From positions 5,500,001-5,564,000 of the forward strand of contig NZ_CP064689.1 of the NCBI RefSeq assembly GCF_023100945.1: 64,000 bases of DNA, in the 5' to 3' direction. This document shows, in pieces, positions 26,478-37,944 of this stretch. A program made the translations under genes and the position numbers. Under the pieces are notes generated by a model, which saw nothing but the letters and a program-made list of their open reading frames with translations, made no database searches and was not told the DNA's origin. Position 1 is the stretch's first letter; each line of letters begins with the position of its first letter. The DNA comes from Bradyrhizobium sp. 200 (GTDB lineage Bacteria; Pseudomonadota; Alphaproteobacteria; Rhizobiales; Xanthobacteraceae).

Positions 26478-29400
26478 ATGGCGACGTTTCCCGAGGACAT
26501 GTCGGTCGCGATCGAAGAGCTGGAGTCAGCTATCGCCGAGATGGAGTCGCGCCTCGAATTCGCGCGCGCCGAACGCGACGAGGCAAAGGCGCGCCAGGTT
26601 GAACTCGAGATCGAGAACGCGAATCTGCGGCGCGAACTGGCGCTGGCGCGAGAGCGGCAGGGTGCCACCGCCGATATCCTGAAGGTCATCGCCAGATCGG
26701 CTGCCGACGTGCAGCCGGTGTTCGAAGCAATCGTCAGCAGCGCGGCAAAACTGTTCGAACCTTGCAGCGCGACGATCACAACACTTGAAGACGGCAAACT
26801 GCACTGGATGGCAACGGCAGCGTCAATCACCGGCTTTGATGTCGATCGCGCCCGCTCTGTATATCCGATTCCATTCGATCACGATCGCTCACCTTCGGCA
26901 CGCGCGATTCTCGAACGTCGTATCATTGAGATCCCCGACGTTACCGCTCCCGAAACGCCGGAATTTACGCGCAAGGCCGCGGCTGAAGGTGGTTTTCGAT
27001 CCATTACCTTCGTGCCGCTCGTCGATCAGGAGCAAGGTATCGGCACGATCATCTTTACGCACCCGCAGACCGGATTCAAGTTCTCGGAAGCTCAGCTCGC
27101 GATTGTCCAGACCTTCGCCGATCAAGCCGTGATCGCCATCCAGAATGCGCGGCTGTTCAACGAGACGCGTGAGGCGCTGGAGCGGCAGATCGCGACGGCG
27201 GAAGTCCTGAAAGTTATTGCCAGTTCGCCTTCGGATGTGCAGCCTGTGTTCGAGGCTATCGCGTCGAGCGCCAAACACTTGCTCGGCGCCTTCTCGACCA
27301 CGGTGCTTCGCTTCATCGGCGATGAGCTTCATCTGGTTGCGTATACGCCAACCGATCCCGTGGCGGACGAAGCCTTGCGGACATCCTTCCCGCGGCTGCT
27401 TGCCGAATTTCCCACCTTTGCGTTCGTTCGCAATGGCGAGACGGTGCAGTTCGCAGATACGGAAGCTGAAGAGGTGCCAGACGCGAACCGGGAATTGGCC
27501 CGGCTGCGCGGCTTTCGCAGTGTGCTGTTCACTCCGCTGATGAACCAGGGTACGCCGGTTGGCATCATCAGCGTCACCCGCGCCGAGCCCGGCGCCTTCG
27601 CGCCGCATCACGTCCAGTTGCTGCAGACGTTCGCCGACCAGGCGGTGATCGCGATCGAGAATACGCGGCTGTTCAACGAGACAAAGGAAGCGCTGGAGCG
27701 GCAGACCGCCACCGCCGACATTCTGAAGGTCATCGCCTCCTCGCCCTCCGACGTGCAGCCGGTGTTCGATGCCATCGTGCACAGTGCCAATCGCCTGATC
27801 GACGGCTTCTCTGCGGCGGTGTTCCGCAATATTGAGGGCAAAATTCATCTGGCTGCATTCACCCCGACCGACACGGCGGGCGACGCAGTCCTGCAATCCT
27901 CGTTTCCGGTCCCGCTGGACCAATTTCCACCCTACCGGCTGACGCGCGAGGGCGCGCCGGTGGAACTGCCGGACACCGAGATCGAGCCGGCGGCAAGAGA
28001 CATTGCGCGAGCCCGCGGCTATCGCAGCATGCTGTTCGCGCCGCTCATGAACGATGGCGAGGCCGTCGGCATCATCACCGTCACGCGCGTAGCACCGGGT
28101 CCATTCGGCGAACAGCACGTTCGCTTGCTGCAAATGTTTGCCGACCAGGCTGTCATCGCCATCGAGAACACGCGGCTGTTCAACGAATTGCAGCAGCGCA
28201 CCGAAGATCTGGCCGAATCGTTGCAACAACAGACCGCCACCGCCGATGTGCTCAAGGTCATCAGCCGTTCCGCCTTCGATCTGCAGAAGGTCCTCGACAC
28301 GCTTTCGGAGTCGGCAGCCGGCCTGTGCGAGGCCGATATCGTCATCATCCATCGCAGGGTCGGTGAAGGCTTTCGAGGCGCGGCGAGCTTTGGCTTGCGC
28401 GAAGAGCATCACCGCGCCGTCATGGAAATCGACCACAAGCCTGGACGCGGGTCGCTTGGCGCGCGCGTCCTGCTCGAAAATGCACCGGTACTTATCGAGG
28501 ACGCCGAAAGCGACCCAGAATATAACTTCGCTTTGCAGCGACGGGTCGGCATACGAAGCATGATGGGCGTACCGCTGCTGCGCGAGGGCGCCGCGATCGG
28601 CCTGCTGCTGCTGTTCCGCAAGAAGGTGCAGCCTTTCACTAAGCGACATGTCGATCTTGCCATGACTTTCGCCGACCAGGCCGTGATCGCGATCGAGAAC
28701 GTCCGCCTGTTCGAAGAGGTGCAACAGCGTACGCGGGAGCTCTCGGAGGCCCTCACCTACCAGACCGGCAGCAGCAACATTCTCAAGGTCATCGCGTCCT
28801 CACCAACCGACGTCGGACCGGTGCTCGACGCCATTGTCGAGAGTGCCTGCGAGCTTTGCGACGCCAATGATGCTATCGTGTACCTGAAAGAAGACGAATA
28901 CCTCAGCTACAAAGCACATCATGGCCCAATACCAGTTATATTTGGCGAGAAGCGCGCGATTAACCGTGACTATGTCGCCGGACGCTCGGTTGTGGACAAG
29001 ATGCCGATACATGTGAGCGACGTGTTCTCCGAGGACGGCGCCCAGTTTCCGGAAGCGCGAGAGTTGTCCCGAAGCGTGGGCGTTCGCAGCATTTTGAGCG
29101 CGCCGATGCTGCGCGAGAACGAAAGCATCGGCGCGATCCTGCTTCGGCGTACGGAGGTGCACCCGTTTACCGACAAACAGATCAGCCTGCTGCAGACCTT
29201 CGCCGACCAAGCCGTGATCGCGATCGGCAATGTCCGGCTGTTCGAGGAGGTTCAGGCTCGCACCAAGGAACTGGCTGCCTCACTCGACGAATTGCGCACC
29301 GCGCAGGACCGGCTGATCCAGACCGAAAAGCTGGCCTCGCTCGGCCAGCTCACCGCAGGCATCGCCCACGAGATCAAGAATCCGCTCAACTTCGTCAACA

Positions 29401-30119
29401 ATTTCGCGAGCCTTTCAGCGGAGTTGACCGATGAATTGAACGATGCGCTGAAGCAGGCGACGATAACCGACAATATCCGCGCCGAAGTCGATGAATTGAC
29501 GGGGCTCCTGAAAGACAATCTCGAAAAGATCGTACAGCACGGCAAGCGCGCCGATTCCATCGTCAAGAACATGCTGCTGCATTCGCGCGAGGGCACCGGC
29601 GACCACCGGCCGGCGGACATCAATGCGCTGATCGAGGAGAGCCTCAACCTAGCATATCATGGCGCGCGCGCTGAAAAGCCGGATTTCAATGTCACGCTGC
29701 AACGTGACTTCGATCCCTCAGCCGGCATGCTCGATGTCTTCCCGCAGGAAATCAGCCGCGTGTTCCTCAACCTGGTCTCGAACGGTTTTTATGCCGTCAC
29801 CAAACGCCGGAAGGAGAACGGCGACGCCGGTTTCGAACCGACATTGCGGGCCAGCACCAGAAACCTCGGCGATGCCGTCGAAATCCGCATACGCGACAAC
29901 GGCACCGGCATTCCGCCCGAGGTGAAGGAGAAGATGTTCAACCCCTTCTTCACCACCAAGCCGGCCGGTGAAGGGACCGGGTTGGGACTATCGATGAGCC
30001 ACGAAATCATCGTGAAACAACATGGCGGCACAATTGACGTGGATACTGAACAAGGTCATTTCACCGAATTCCGCATCGTGTTGCCGCGAACAAGCAATTT
30101 TGCAGAATCTAGAGGATAG
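26478..30119 (+). CDS. Multi-GAF soluble sensor histidine kinase
   Basis: This 1213-residue cytoplasmic kinase starts at ATG 26478. A coiled coil (about 10-60) is followed by five tandem GAF domains at about 76-225, 251-398, 426-568, 601-742 and 778-921. Each module begins with an ILKVIA-type linker and ends with [13 protein letters not shown], and the five copies are clearly related. The kinase core has phospho-acceptor H964 in [13 protein letters not shown], the N box [16 protein letters not shown] and GTGLGLS. There is no membrane segment. It is the first gene of a signalling operon with a receiver and a receiver-cyclase. Ligands of the GAF domains are unknown. Confidence 0.92.
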   Translation: MATFPEDMSVAIEELESAIAEMESRLEFARAERDEAKARQVELEIENANLRRELALARERQGATADILKVIARSAADVQPVFEAIVSSAAKLFEPCSATITTLEDGKLHWMATAASITGFDVDRARSVYPIPFDHDRSPSARAILERRIIEIPDVTAPETPEFTRKAAAEGGFRSITFVPLVDQEQGIGTIIFTHPQTGFKFSEAQLAIVQTFADQAVIAIQNARLFNETREALERQIATAEVLKVIASSPSDVQPVFEAIASSAKHLLGAFSTTVLRFIGDELHLVAYTPTDPVADEALRTSFPRLLAEFPTFAFVRNGETVQFADTEAEEVPDANRELARLRGFRSVLFTPLMNQGTPVGIISVTRAEPGAFAPHHVQLLQTFADQAVIAIENTRLFNETKEALERQTATADILKVIASSPSDVQPVFDAIVHSANRLIDGFSAAVFRNIEGKIHLAAFTPTDTAGDAVLQSSFPVPLDQFPPYRLTREGAPVELPDTEIEPAARDIARARGYRSMLFAPLMNDGEAVGIITVTRVAPGPFGEQHVRLLQMFADQAVIAIENTRLFNELQQRTEDLAESLQQQTATADVLKVISRSAFDLQKVLDTLSESAAGLCEADIVIIHRRVGEGFRGAASFGLREEHHRAVMEIDHKPGRGSLGARVLLENAPVLIEDAESDPEYNFALQRRVGIRSMMGVPLLREGAAIGLLLLFRKKVQPFTKRHVDLAMTFADQAVIAIENVRLFEEVQQRTRELSEALTYQTGSSNILKVIASSPTDVGPVLDAIVESACELCDANDAIVYLKEDEYLSYKAHHGPIPVIFGEKRAINRDYVAGRSVVDKMPIHVSDVFSEDGAQFPEARELSRSVGVRSILSAPMLRENESIGAILLRRTEVHPFTDKQISLLQTFADQAVIAIGNVRLFEEVQARTKELAASLDELRTAQDRLIQTEKLASLGQLTAGIAHEIKNPLNFVNNFASLSAELTDELNDALKQATITDNIRAEVDELTGLLKDNLEKIVQHGKRADSIVKNMLLHSREGTGDHRPADINALIEESLNLAYHGARAEKPDFNVTLQRDFDPSAGMLDVFPQEISRVFLNLVSNGFYAVTKRRKENGDAGFEPTLRASTRNLGDAVEIRIRDNGTGIPPEVKEKMFNPFFTTKPAGEGTGLGLSMSHEIIVKQHGGTIDVDTEQGHFTEFRIVLPRTSNFAESRG

Positions 30120-30121
30120 CC

Positions 30122-30511
30122 GTGAGCGTTCTGGTTCTAGTTGTGGATGATGAACCCGACGTGGAAGCGTTGTTCCGCCAGCAATTCCGCCGCGACCTGC
30201 GCGCGCAGCGATTCGTCATGGATTTCGCCAGTTCCGCGCCGGATGCGCTGGCGCGCGTCGGCTCGACCATCGAGCATTCGCTGATCCTGATCCTGTCCGA
30301 CATCAACATGCCCGGCATGACGGGGCTGGAAATGCTGCCGAAGGTCAAGGAAATGCGGCCCGAGGTGCCGGTCATCATGATCACGGCCTATGGCGATGCC
30401 GACACCAAGCGCAAGGCACTCGAGAGCGGCGCGACTGACCTTCTGACCAAACCGATCGATTTCGTGACGCTGCGTCGGGAGATCGATGCCAGGGTCGAGC
30501 AAGCCGCATGA
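30122..30511 (+). CDS. Single-domain response regulator (CheY-like)
   Basis: This is a 129-residue receiver with no output domain, starting with GTG two bases after the kinase stop. Acidic D9, D10 and E11, phospho-acceptor D60 ([11 protein letters not shown]), ITAYG and K110 (LTKPID) are all present. It is likely phosphorylated by the multi-GAF kinase and may act as a phosphate sink, relay or protein-interaction switch. Its stop overlaps the start of the receiver-cyclase gene (ATGA), so the two are translationally coupled. Confidence 0.9.
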   Translation: MSVLVLVVDDEPDVEALFRQQFRRDLRAQRFVMDFASSAPDALARVGSTIEHSLILILSDINMPGMTGLEMLPKVKEMRPEVPVIMITAYGDADTKRKALESGATDLLTKPIDFVTLRREIDARVEQAA

Positions 30512-31755
30512 CCGCAACAATCCTCGTGGTCGATGATGAGCCGGATCTGGAGGCGCTGATCCTTCAGAAATTCCGACGGCAGGTTCGCGAGGGTTTGGTC
30601 AGCTTCATGTTTGCGCGTGACGGGCTCGACGCGTTACAGTCGCTAGAAGAGCATCCGCACGTCGACTTGGTGGTCGCCGACATCAACATGCCACGAATGG
30701 ACGGCTTGTCGCTGCTCGCCAGGCTGCAAGAATCCGAGGACAAAAAATCAACCATTATCGTGTCGGCTTACGGCGACATGAGCAACATCCGCACCGCGAT
30801 GAATCGCGGCGCATTCGACTTCCTGACCAAGCCGATCGACTTCGCCGATCTCGAAGCGACGATCGACAAGACCCTGCGGCACATCGAAATGCTGCGCGAA
30901 GCGCGTCGCCGTCAGGCGGAAGCCGAGCGCGCCCATGCCTCGCTCTCCCGCTATTTCTCGCCCGAGCTCGCCAAGCGGCTTGCGGCCAACGTGGGCGACA
31001 GCACGGAGGTGACCTGGCGCGACGTTGCGGTCATCTTCACCGACATAACTGGCTTCACCTCGCTGGTGGAGACTGCCGCGCCCGAACTTCTTGGGGAACT
31101 GCTCAACGAATATGTGGCCGGAATGACCGACGTCGTCTTCGCGCATGAGGGGACCGTGGCAAAGGTGATCGGCGATGCGATCGAGGTACTGTTCAATGCG
31201 CCCAGCGACCAGCCCGACTATGCGACGCGCGCAGTCGCCTGCGCGCGGGAGCTCGACGCATGGGGGGAGGCGTTTCGCGAACGGTGGAAGGCGAGAGGCG
31301 TGAATTTCGGCGCCACCCGCATTGGCGTTCACGCCGGTCCTGCACTGGTCGGCAATTTCGGGGGTGGCCGTTTCTTTGACTACACTGCTTACGGCGACGC
31401 CATCAACACGGCGGCGAGGCTTGAAGCGGCGAACAAGTTTCTCGGCACCCGGATCTGCGTCAGCGCGACAATTGCAAACGCGGTGGAGAATTTCAGGGGC
31501 CGACCGGTCGGCGATCTCGTGCTGCGTGGGCGCAGCGAACCATTGCGCGCCTACGAGCCCCTATCGGCAGCGAGTTTCGGGGCGCCGGCGACATCGCAGT
31601 ATGGCGAAGCTTTCGCCAAGCTTGAGGCCGGTGATGGTAATGCAATGCCGGCCTTTGCTGCACTTGTCGGCTCCCACGCCGATGATCCTCTGGCCAACTT
31701 TCACCTGAAGCGGCTGCTCAACGGCGCGAAGGGTGTCCGTATGCAGCTTGAATAG
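30508..31755 (+). CDS. Receiver-class III adenylate cyclase fusion
   Basis: This is a 415-residue response regulator with a nucleotidyl cyclase output. The receiver (1-125) has D58 ([11 protein letters not shown]) and K108 (LTKPID). A helical linker (about 125-165) leads to the cyclase homology domain at about 170-345. The first metal aspartate is in [11 protein letters not shown], the second in [12 protein letters not shown], whose Lys is the usual adenine-contact residue. The later [16 protein letters not shown] carries Thr in the partner position, a pattern of class IIIb adenylate cyclases. It is the only catalytic output of the operon, so the pathway probably ends in cAMP. Confidence 0.92.
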   Translation: MTATILVVDDEPDLEALILQKFRRQVREGLVSFMFARDGLDALQSLEEHPHVDLVVADINMPRMDGLSLLARLQESEDKKSTIIVSAYGDMSNIRTAMNRGAFDFLTKPIDFADLEATIDKTLRHIEMLREARRRQAEAERAHASLSRYFSPELAKRLAANVGDSTEVTWRDVAVIFTDITGFTSLVETAAPELLGELLNEYVAGMTDVVFAHEGTVAKVIGDAIEVLFNAPSDQPDYATRAVACARELDAWGEAFRERWKARGVNFGATRIGVHAGPALVGNFGGGRFFDYTAYGDAINTAARLEAANKFLGTRICVSATIANAVENFRGRPVGDLVLRGRSEPLRAYEPLSAASFGAPATSQYGEAFAKLEAGDGNAMPAFAALVGSHADDPLANFHLKRLLNGAKGVRMQLE

Positions 31756-31767
31756 CCAAGCGCAGCC

Positions 31768-33342
31768 CTACTCCGCCAACTCCGCCGGCGTCGAGGGGCC
31801 GGCCAGCGGCCGTTCCTCCATAAGGATGATGCAAAGCGCGGCACAGGCCAGCAGCGCGGTGGCGGCGCCGAACACATAGCGGAACGCGGTGATCATGTCG
31901 GCGACGGGAATCGCATTCGCCGGTCCCCGATGTTCGCCGAGCGAGATGCCCGCGCCGAGCACCATCAGGAGGAGCGCGCTGAAGGCGGCAACCATGAACG
32001 ACGACATCAGCGAGCGGAAGAAATTCATCGCACCCGTCACGGTGCCGATCTGCGCGCGCGCCACGGAATTCTGCAGCGAGACGACGCTGACCGGGAATGT
32101 CGTACCGAGCCCGAGCGCGAACAGCGACAGCACGATCAGCAAGCCCCACAGTGGCAGCGTCGTCACGGTCAGCACCGCACCGAAGATCGCGGCCGCCGAA
32201 GTGCCCGCGATCGCGACGCGCTTGTAGTGCTTGGCGCGCGCCATGGTCCGTCCGGCGATCGCCGCACCACAGGTCGAAACCGCCGCGAGCGGGATCAGCG
32301 CAAGTCCCGCTTCGCTCGCGGTCAAATGATAGACAACCTCGTAATACAGCGGCAGATGCACGGTCAGCCCGGTGATGGCGCCCAGCGCGCAGCCACCGGC
32401 CGCCATCGCGTAAGGCACCACCGTTCCGCCCAGCAGCGGCAGCGGCAGGAACGGCTCCTCGGCATTGCGCGCATGCCAGACGAAGGCGAACGCGAGCGCG
32501 ACCGACGCGCCGATCATCGCCATGATCGCAGGCGACAGCCATGCATAACGGTTGCCGCCCCAGGTGAGCACCAGCATGACCACGACAGCGGAGGCCATCA
32601 GCAGCAATCCGCCGAGCCAGTCGACCTTGCGCCGGTGGTGGAACACCGGGATCTTGCCCATCTTGGGCAACAGCAGAAACAGCGCGCCGACGGCGAGCGG
32701 CACGTTGATCCAGAAAATCATCGACCAGTGCAGATGCTCGGCGAACACGCCACCGAGCACCGGACCCATCAAGCCTGCAGCCATCCAGACGCCGCTGAAA
32801 TAGGCCTGATACCGGCCGCGCTCGCGCGGGCTGACCACGTCGGAGATCACGGTCTGCACGACGGGCATGATGCCGCCGCCGCCGAGCCCCTGCAGGCCGC
32901 GCGCGACGATCAATACCGGCATGTTCGGCGCGACTGCGCAGAGGATGGAGCCGACCGTGAACAAAACGAGCGAAACGGTGATCATGACGCGGCGGCCGTA
33001 GATGTCGCTCAGCGTGCCGAACACCGGCGCGACCGCGGTCGAGGCCAAAAGATAGGCGGTGATGACCCAGGACAGGTTGCTGACGTCGTTGAACTGGCGA
33101 CCGATGGTCGGCAGCGCCGTCGCCACGATGGTCTGGTCGAGGGCGGCCAGGAACATCGTCAGCAACAGGCTCATCAGGATGGTGCGGACCTCGTCCGGGC
33201 TCAGCGGCGCAGGCGGCGCAATCGACGGCGCATCGCTGACATCGATGACCTCTGTCGTGATGCGCGACAGCTCGCTGCCGATATCGTCGGGCAATGTCGT
33301 TTGATCGGCAGGTTCACGGCCCTGCCGCTGGTGCTTGTTCAT
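31768..33342 (-). CDS. MFS multidrug efflux transporter, DHA2 family
   Basis: This is a 524-residue major facilitator with about 14 membrane helices, the EmrB/QacA layout. The ATG at 33342 is chosen; the longer frame to 33456 has no family support. Family motifs include LDQTIVATALPTIGRQF in helix 1, the loop GTLSDIYGRRVMITVS and the motif C-like segment GPVLGGVFAEHLHWSMIFWINVP. The N-terminal 60 residues are hydrophilic. Substrates are unknown. It is convergent with the cyclase gene with only 12 bases between the stops. Confidence 0.9.
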   Translation of the reverse strand: MNKHQRQGREPADQTTLPDDIGSELSRITTEVIDVSDAPSIAPPAPLSPDEVRTILMSLLLTMFLAALDQTIVATALPTIGRQFNDVSNLSWVITAYLLASTAVAPVFGTLSDIYGRRVMITVSLVLFTVGSILCAVAPNMPVLIVARGLQGLGGGGIMPVVQTVISDVVSPRERGRYQAYFSGVWMAAGLMGPVLGGVFAEHLHWSMIFWINVPLAVGALFLLLPKMGKIPVFHHRRKVDWLGGLLLMASAVVVMLVLTWGGNRYAWLSPAIMAMIGASVALAFAFVWHARNAEEPFLPLPLLGGTVVPYAMAAGGCALGAITGLTVHLPLYYEVVYHLTASEAGLALIPLAAVSTCGAAIAGRTMARAKHYKRVAIAGTSAAAIFGAVLTVTTLPLWGLLIVLSLFALGLGTTFPVSVVSLQNSVARAQIGTVTGAMNFFRSLMSSFMVAAFSALLLMVLGAGISLGEHRGPANAIPVADMITAFRYVFGAATALLACAALCIILMEERPLAGPSTPAELAE

Positions 33343-33515
33343 GTCGGACGTAATATTGTTCTGCGCGGCCAACGCCGCCGAGATGGAATCGCCATATCGG
33401 AAACACTCTAGAGGACCGGTCTCCTTCGCGGCAGCACCGCGGGCGCATGGGTGCATCCCGCGGAGACATCTTCGCGTTTCCGTGATGGATCACCGCAAAA
33501 GCTCTGGGGATGCGG

Positions 33516-34031
33516 TCAGGCTTTCGGCCGTTTCTTCAGCCGTGCCCGATTCGGCAACAGCGCCGGCCACTGCACGATGTGGTCTTCGAGATCTTCGTCA
33601 GGGATTTCATCCTCGGTGCCCTGCACCCTGCCGCGCACGGAAACGCCGGCTTCGTGCACGGTATTAGGATCACCCGAAATCAGCGGGTGCCACCAGTAGA
33701 GATCGCGTCCCTCCGCGACCAGTTTGTAGCCGCAGCTCGGCGGAAGCCAGTTCAGGGTGCGGACGTTCTCGGGCGTCAGGCGGACACAATCGGGAACCTT
33801 GTCGGAACGGTTCTGGTAGTCCTTGCAGGCGCATAGCCCCGAATCCAGCAGCTTGCAGGAAACATGGGTGAAGTAGATTTTCCCGGTATCCTCGTCCTCG
33901 AGCTTTTCCAGGCAGCAGCGCGCGCAGCCGTCGCACAGGCTTTCCCATTCGGCGCTGGACATTTCCTCCAACGTCTTGGTTTTCCAGAAGAATCCCTCCT
34001 GGCCGGAAGCTCGTTTGGGCGGCGCGGTCAT
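33516..34031 (-). CDS. YcgN/UPF0260 family cysteine-cluster protein
   Basis: This is a 171-residue protein of the YcgN family (YkgJ-type Fe/Zn cysteine cluster). The ATG at 34031 starts the family core; the upstream frame is not conserved-looking. Cysteines lie in [33 protein letters not shown] and SCGYKLV, which probably bind a metal or Fe-S cluster. The segments [20 protein letters not shown] and [13 protein letters not shown] are typical. The exact biochemical role is not established. Confidence 0.88.
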   Translation of the reverse strand: MTAPPKRASGQEGFFWKTKTLEEMSSAEWESLCDGCARCCLEKLEDEDTGKIYFTHVSCKLLDSGLCACKDYQNRSDKVPDCVRLTPENVRTLNWLPPSCGYKLVAEGRDLYWWHPLISGDPNTVHEAGVSVRGRVQGTEDEIPDEDLEDHIVQWPALLPNRARLKKRPKA

Positions 34032-34317
34032 AAAGTCGGTTGGTTTTCGCCTCGGGTTCGGCTGCAGCCCTTCTAGGGGGTCCGGCAACCCGGGCGCAAG
34101 CGGGCTGATTACGGGGACCAAAAAGGGTGGGACCGCGTTAGGGCTGACCACCAAAATGGTGAGCCAGAGCATTGGTTTATAGCCCCCGCTCGGATAGAAC
34201 AAATGTGAGTCCCCAAGGGTCCCTAAAAGCGCCTTGGGTTTGCCGCAACGTTGAAGCATGACGTCTCGATAGCGCCCGGCCGGGCGTACGAGCGTTTCGA
34301 ACCGACCGAAGGTCCCG

Positions 34318-36603
34318 GTGCGCCAGATCGTACCTCCACACTGGAAGCAGAAGATCCGGAACTACCTTCTGGATCTGGATGCGCGCATCGATTCGACGCT
34401 GTTCTCGTCGGGCAAGGGCCTGCGCGAGCTGTACGAGCGCTACTCCACCTTCATGGATCGCTTCTATGTCGGCCGCTGGAAGCGCTGGGTCTTCATCGAA
34501 CCGTTCTCGGAGGGCGCCACCATCGGCCTCGGCGGGCTGATCGTGATGCTGGCGCTTGCGGTTCCCGCGTTTCGCGAAACCGCTGACGACGACTGGCTCA
34601 AGAAATCCGATCTCGCGGTATCGTTCCTCGACCGCTACGGCAATCCGATCGGCAGCCGCGGCATCAAGCATAACGACTCGATCCCGCTGGAAGATTTTCC
34701 GGACAATCTGATCAAGGCGACGCTCGCGACCGAGGACCGCCGGTTCTACGACCATTTCGGCATCGACATCGCCGGCACCGCGCGCGCGCTCGTCACCAAC
34801 GCGCAGGCCGGCGGCGTGCGCCAGGGCGGTTCGTCGATCACGCAGCAATTGGCGAAGAACCTGTTCCTCAATAACGAGCGCACCATCGAGCGCAAGGTGA
34901 AGGAAGCTTTCCTGGCCATCTGGCTGGAGACGCGCCTTACCAAGAACGAGATCCTGAAACTCTATCTCGACCGCGCCTATATGGGCGGCGGCACCTTCGG
35001 CGTCGACGGCGCGGCGCATTTCTACTTCAACAAGTCGGCGCGCGACGTCAATCTGGCGGAATCGGCGATGCTGGCCGGCCTGTTCAAGGCGCCTACCAAA
35101 TACGCCCCGCACATCAACCTGCCCGCCGCCCGCGCCCGCGCCAACATCGTGCTCGACAACCTGGTCGATGCCGGCTTCATGACCGAAGGCCAGGTGTTCG
35201 GTGCCCGGCGCAACCCGGCGGTCGCCGTCGACCGCCGCGACGAGAATTCGCCGAACTACTATCTCGACTACGCCTTCGACGAGATGCGCAAGCTGGTCGA
35301 TACGTTCCCGAAATCCTATACCGAGCGCGTCTTCGTGGTCCGCACCGCGATCGACATGAACGTGCAGCGCGCCGCCGAGGACGCCGTCGAAAACCAGCTC
35401 CGCCAGTTCGGCCGCGACTATCACGCGACGCAGGCCGCTACCGTGGTCGCCGATCTGGACGGTGGCGTCCGCGCCATGGTCGGCGGGCGCGACTATGGCG
35501 CGAGCCAGTTCAACCGTGCGACCGACGCCTTCCGGCAGCCGGGTTCCTCGTTCAAACCCTATGTCTACACCACCGCGCTATTGAACGGTTACACCCCGAA
35601 CTCGAAAGTGGTCGACGGCCCGGTCTGCATCGGCAATTGGTGTCCGCAGAACTATGGCCACTCCTATTCCGGCTCGGTGACGCTGACCCAGGCGATCACC
35701 CGCTCGATCAACGTCGTTCCGGTGAAGCTGTCGATCGCGCTGGGCGGCAAGTCGCCGAACCCCGCCAAGGCCGGCCGCGTCAAGATCACCGAGGTGGCGC
35801 GGAAGTTCGGCCTCACGGCACCCTTGCCGGATACGTCGTCGATGCCGATCGGCTCCGACGAAGTCACCGTGCTCGAGCACGCGGTCGCCTACGCGACCTT
35901 CCCGAACAAGGGCAGAGCAGTGAAACCTCACGCGGTGCTGGAAGTGCGCACCGGCGCCGGCGATCTGGTCTGGCGCTTCGACCGCGACGGCAGGAAGCCG
36001 CAGCAGGCCATTCCCGCCTCCGTCGCCGCCGACATGGCGTGGATGATGAGCCACGTCGTCAGCGAGGGCACCGCCCGCCGCGCGGCGCTGGACGGTATTC
36101 CGACCGCGGGCAAGACCGGCACCACCAACGCCTATCGCGACGCCTGGTTCGTCGGCTACACCGGCAACTTCACCTGCGCGGTCTGGTACGGCAATGACGA
36201 CTACTCGCCGACCAACCGCATGACCGGCGGTTCGCTGCCCGCGCAAACCTGGCACGACATCATGGTGGTTGCGCACCAGGGCGTCGAGGTGAAGGAAATC
36301 CCCGGCATCGGCATGGGCACGAAACTGCCGCCGCCTGCCGTGTCCGCCAGCGTCGCAGCCAACAGCGCAGCGCGGGTGCTGGAGACCAAGCCGGGACCGC
36401 CGCCGGTATTGACCAAGCGCGGCGCGGATATTCTGGTGCGTGTCGAGCGGCTGCTCGACGAGGCCGGCAAGGCCGCGGGCAAGACCTCTTCCAACGATCA
36501 GAAGCCGCCGGCCAAGCCGGCGACGTCTGGCGCGCTGGCCTTCCCGGAGAACTATATCGCAGCCGCCGGCGACCAGCCTGCGCCGGCGCAGCGGAAGAAT
36601 TAA
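34318..36603 (+). CDS. Bifunctional murein synthase, PBP1A/1C type
   Basis: This is a 761-residue class A penicillin-binding protein starting with GTG. A cytoplasmic segment and one membrane helix (about 68-85) precede the GT51 transglycosylase, with E139 in [14 protein letters not shown] and the [13 protein letters not shown] motif. The transpeptidase has SXXK in [10 protein letters not shown] (about 409), SIN and [15 protein letters not shown] (about 597). The C-terminus is a low-complexity Pro/Ala tail. It polymerises and crosslinks peptidoglycan. It is divergent from the YcgN gene across a 286-base region that holds its promoter. Confidence 0.93.
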   Translation: MRQIVPPHWKQKIRNYLLDLDARIDSTLFSSGKGLRELYERYSTFMDRFYVGRWKRWVFIEPFSEGATIGLGGLIVMLALAVPAFRETADDDWLKKSDLAVSFLDRYGNPIGSRGIKHNDSIPLEDFPDNLIKATLATEDRRFYDHFGIDIAGTARALVTNAQAGGVRQGGSSITQQLAKNLFLNNERTIERKVKEAFLAIWLETRLTKNEILKLYLDRAYMGGGTFGVDGAAHFYFNKSARDVNLAESAMLAGLFKAPTKYAPHINLPAARARANIVLDNLVDAGFMTEGQVFGARRNPAVAVDRRDENSPNYYLDYAFDEMRKLVDTFPKSYTERVFVVRTAIDMNVQRAAEDAVENQLRQFGRDYHATQAATVVADLDGGVRAMVGGRDYGASQFNRATDAFRQPGSSFKPYVYTTALLNGYTPNSKVVDGPVCIGNWCPQNYGHSYSGSVTLTQAITRSINVVPVKLSIALGGKSPNPAKAGRVKITEVARKFGLTAPLPDTSSMPIGSDEVTVLEHAVAYATFPNKGRAVKPHAVLEVRTGAGDLVWRFDRDGRKPQQAIPASVAADMAWMMSHVVSEGTARRAALDGIPTAGKTGTTNAYRDAWFVGYTGNFTCAVWYGNDDYSPTNRMTGGSLPAQTWHDIMVVAHQGVEVKEIPGIGMGTKLPPPAVSASVAANSAARVLETKPGPPPVLTKRGADILVRVERLLDEAGKAAGKTSSNDQKPPAKPATSGALAFPENYIAAAGDQPAPAQRKN

Positions 36604-36605
36604 AG

Positions 36606-36720
36606 GCATGATCCGGCAGAATGTTAACCGGCTTTCCTCGGAACGGATGCGAGGCGTCTGCCGCGGCATGCTCAAACAAAAAGAAGCGCTTCAGGTTTCG
36701 GATGAAGCCGGTTCAACCGG
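36606..36720. repeat. Degenerate palindromic repeat element
   Basis: GCATGATCCGGCAGA near 36607 and TCTGCCGCGGCATGC near 36656 are imperfect inverted arms around ACCGGCTTTCC. The right side continues as CTCAAACAAAAAGAAGCG and further AACCGG repeats. It is the same type of rhizobial palindrome as at 20506-20595, more degraded. It fills the gap between the PBP and DUF1214 genes. Confidence 0.65.
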
Positions 36721-36754
36721 AATCTGATGCCGTGAGATTTCGGAGCACTGGCCT

Positions 36755-37333
36755 GTGCGGCTGATCTTCATCACCTTGCTGGCGTTGGCGCTTGCCACGG
36801 CTGTCGGTCTCGGCTCGACCTACATGACGGCGACGCGCGGCACCGATCTCGGCACGCTGACGATCGGCGCCTGGACCGCGCGGCCCAAGAGCGGCACCGC
36901 CGAGGTCGACCCCTATTCGCGCGCCTCGATCGCCCGCAGCGGCGAATTGCCGATCGGCACCGGCGACGGCATCGCCTTCTCGGCCACGTCGGACGACAAG
37001 AACAAGCCGCTCGACGGGCGCTGCGACGTGGTCGTCAGCGGCGTGACGCCAGCGGCCCGGTTCTGGACGTTGACCCTGTTCGACCGCAAGGGCCATCTGG
37101 TCGCCAATTCGCTGCAACGCTACGGCTTCACCAGCCAGGAAATCGTCCGCGGCTCCGATGGCGCGTTCGAGATCCGCGTGGCGGCGCGCTCGCGGGCCGG
37201 AAACTGGCTTCCGACCGGCGGCATCGAGCGCTATGCGCTGATGCTGCGGCTCTACGATACGCCGGTTGGGGTGGCGACGCGGACGCAGCGCGACGCGCCG
37301 ATGCCTTCGGTCACGACGGTGGGCTGCCCATGA
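36755..37333 (+). CDS. DUF1214 domain protein
   Basis: This is a 192-residue exported or membrane-anchored protein starting with GTG. Residues 1-22 form a signal or anchor helix. The remainder matches the DUF1214 beta-rich domain (RFWTLTLFDRKGHLVANSLQRYGF and the SRAGNWLPTGGIERYALMLRLYDTP ending). Its stop overlaps the start of the DUF1254 gene. The two domains often occur fused as DUF1254-DUF1214; here they are separate genes in the opposite order. Function is unknown. Confidence 0.85.
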   Translation: MRLIFITLLALALATAVGLGSTYMTATRGTDLGTLTIGAWTARPKSGTAEVDPYSRASIARSGELPIGTGDGIAFSATSDDKNKPLDGRCDVVVSGVTPAARFWTLTLFDRKGHLVANSLQRYGFTSQEIVRGSDGAFEIRVAARSRAGNWLPTGGIERYALMLRLYDTPVGVATRTQRDAPMPSVTTVGCP

Positions 37334-37944
37334 TCCGGCTGGTATTCACCATCATCGCGGGCGTGCTGCTGGGCGGCGTGGTGCATCTCGTCGCCGTGCT
37401 GGCGCTGCCGCGCATTGCCACCCAGGATGCTTATTCGCGACTGACGCCGATGACCACGGAGAATGCCGTCACGGCCCTTCCGCTCGCCGAGCCCAACAAC
37501 GCGCCGATGCCGTTCATGGACCCTGCCTTTGCAGTTGCGATCTGCCGCTACGACCTCACCAGTGGACCGCTCAAGCTGACGGTGCCGGTCAGCCAAGCCT
37601 ACACCTCGGTGTCGTTCTACACCCGCAACGAGGTCGCCTATTACGCCATCAACGACCGCTCGGCCGGCCGCAAGGTGATCGAACTCGACCTGATGACGGA
37701 AGAACAGCATTCCGCAATTCCGGAGGATGAGGAAGTCACCGCCGCCGACCGCCTGATCATCGACTCCCCCACCGCGACCGGCCTGATCGTGCTGAAGGCC
37801 TTGGCGCCGGAGCCCGGGTTGATGCCGCAGGCGCAGGCCTCGCTCGCGGCATCGCGTTGCACTGTGGAGACCGAGCCTCCGCCGGCCAAGCAACCCGAAC
37901 CGGCACCGCCTCCCCCGGCCCCTGCGCCACGGTCCAAGCGCTGA
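37330..37944 (+). CDS. DUF1254 domain protein
   Basis: This is a 204-residue protein with an N-terminal membrane helix (about 5-28) and a DUF1254 domain (LTPMTTENAVTALP, MPFMDPAFAVAICRYDL and SVSFYTRNEVAYYAIND). The C-terminal 30 residues are a Pro/Ala-rich tail. Its ATG overlaps the stop of the DUF1214 gene (ATGA), so the two proteins are made together and may form a complex equivalent to the fused form found elsewhere. Confidence 0.85.
   Translation: MIRLVFTIIAGVLLGGVVHLVAVLALPRIATQDAYSRLTPMTTENAVTALPLAEPNNAPMPFMDPAFAVAICRYDLTSGPLKLTVPVSQAYTSVSFYTRNEVAYYAINDRSAGRKVIELDLMTEEQHSAIPEDEEVTAADRLIIDSPTATGLIVLKALAPEPGLMPQAQASLAASRCTVETEPPPAKQPEPAPPPPAPAPRSKR

Noticed and set aside
31930..33411. 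493-codon ORF on the plus strand opposite the MFS gene
   Set aside because: The translation is a His/Arg/Gln-rich antisense pattern; the opposite strand encodes a clear 14-helix transporter.
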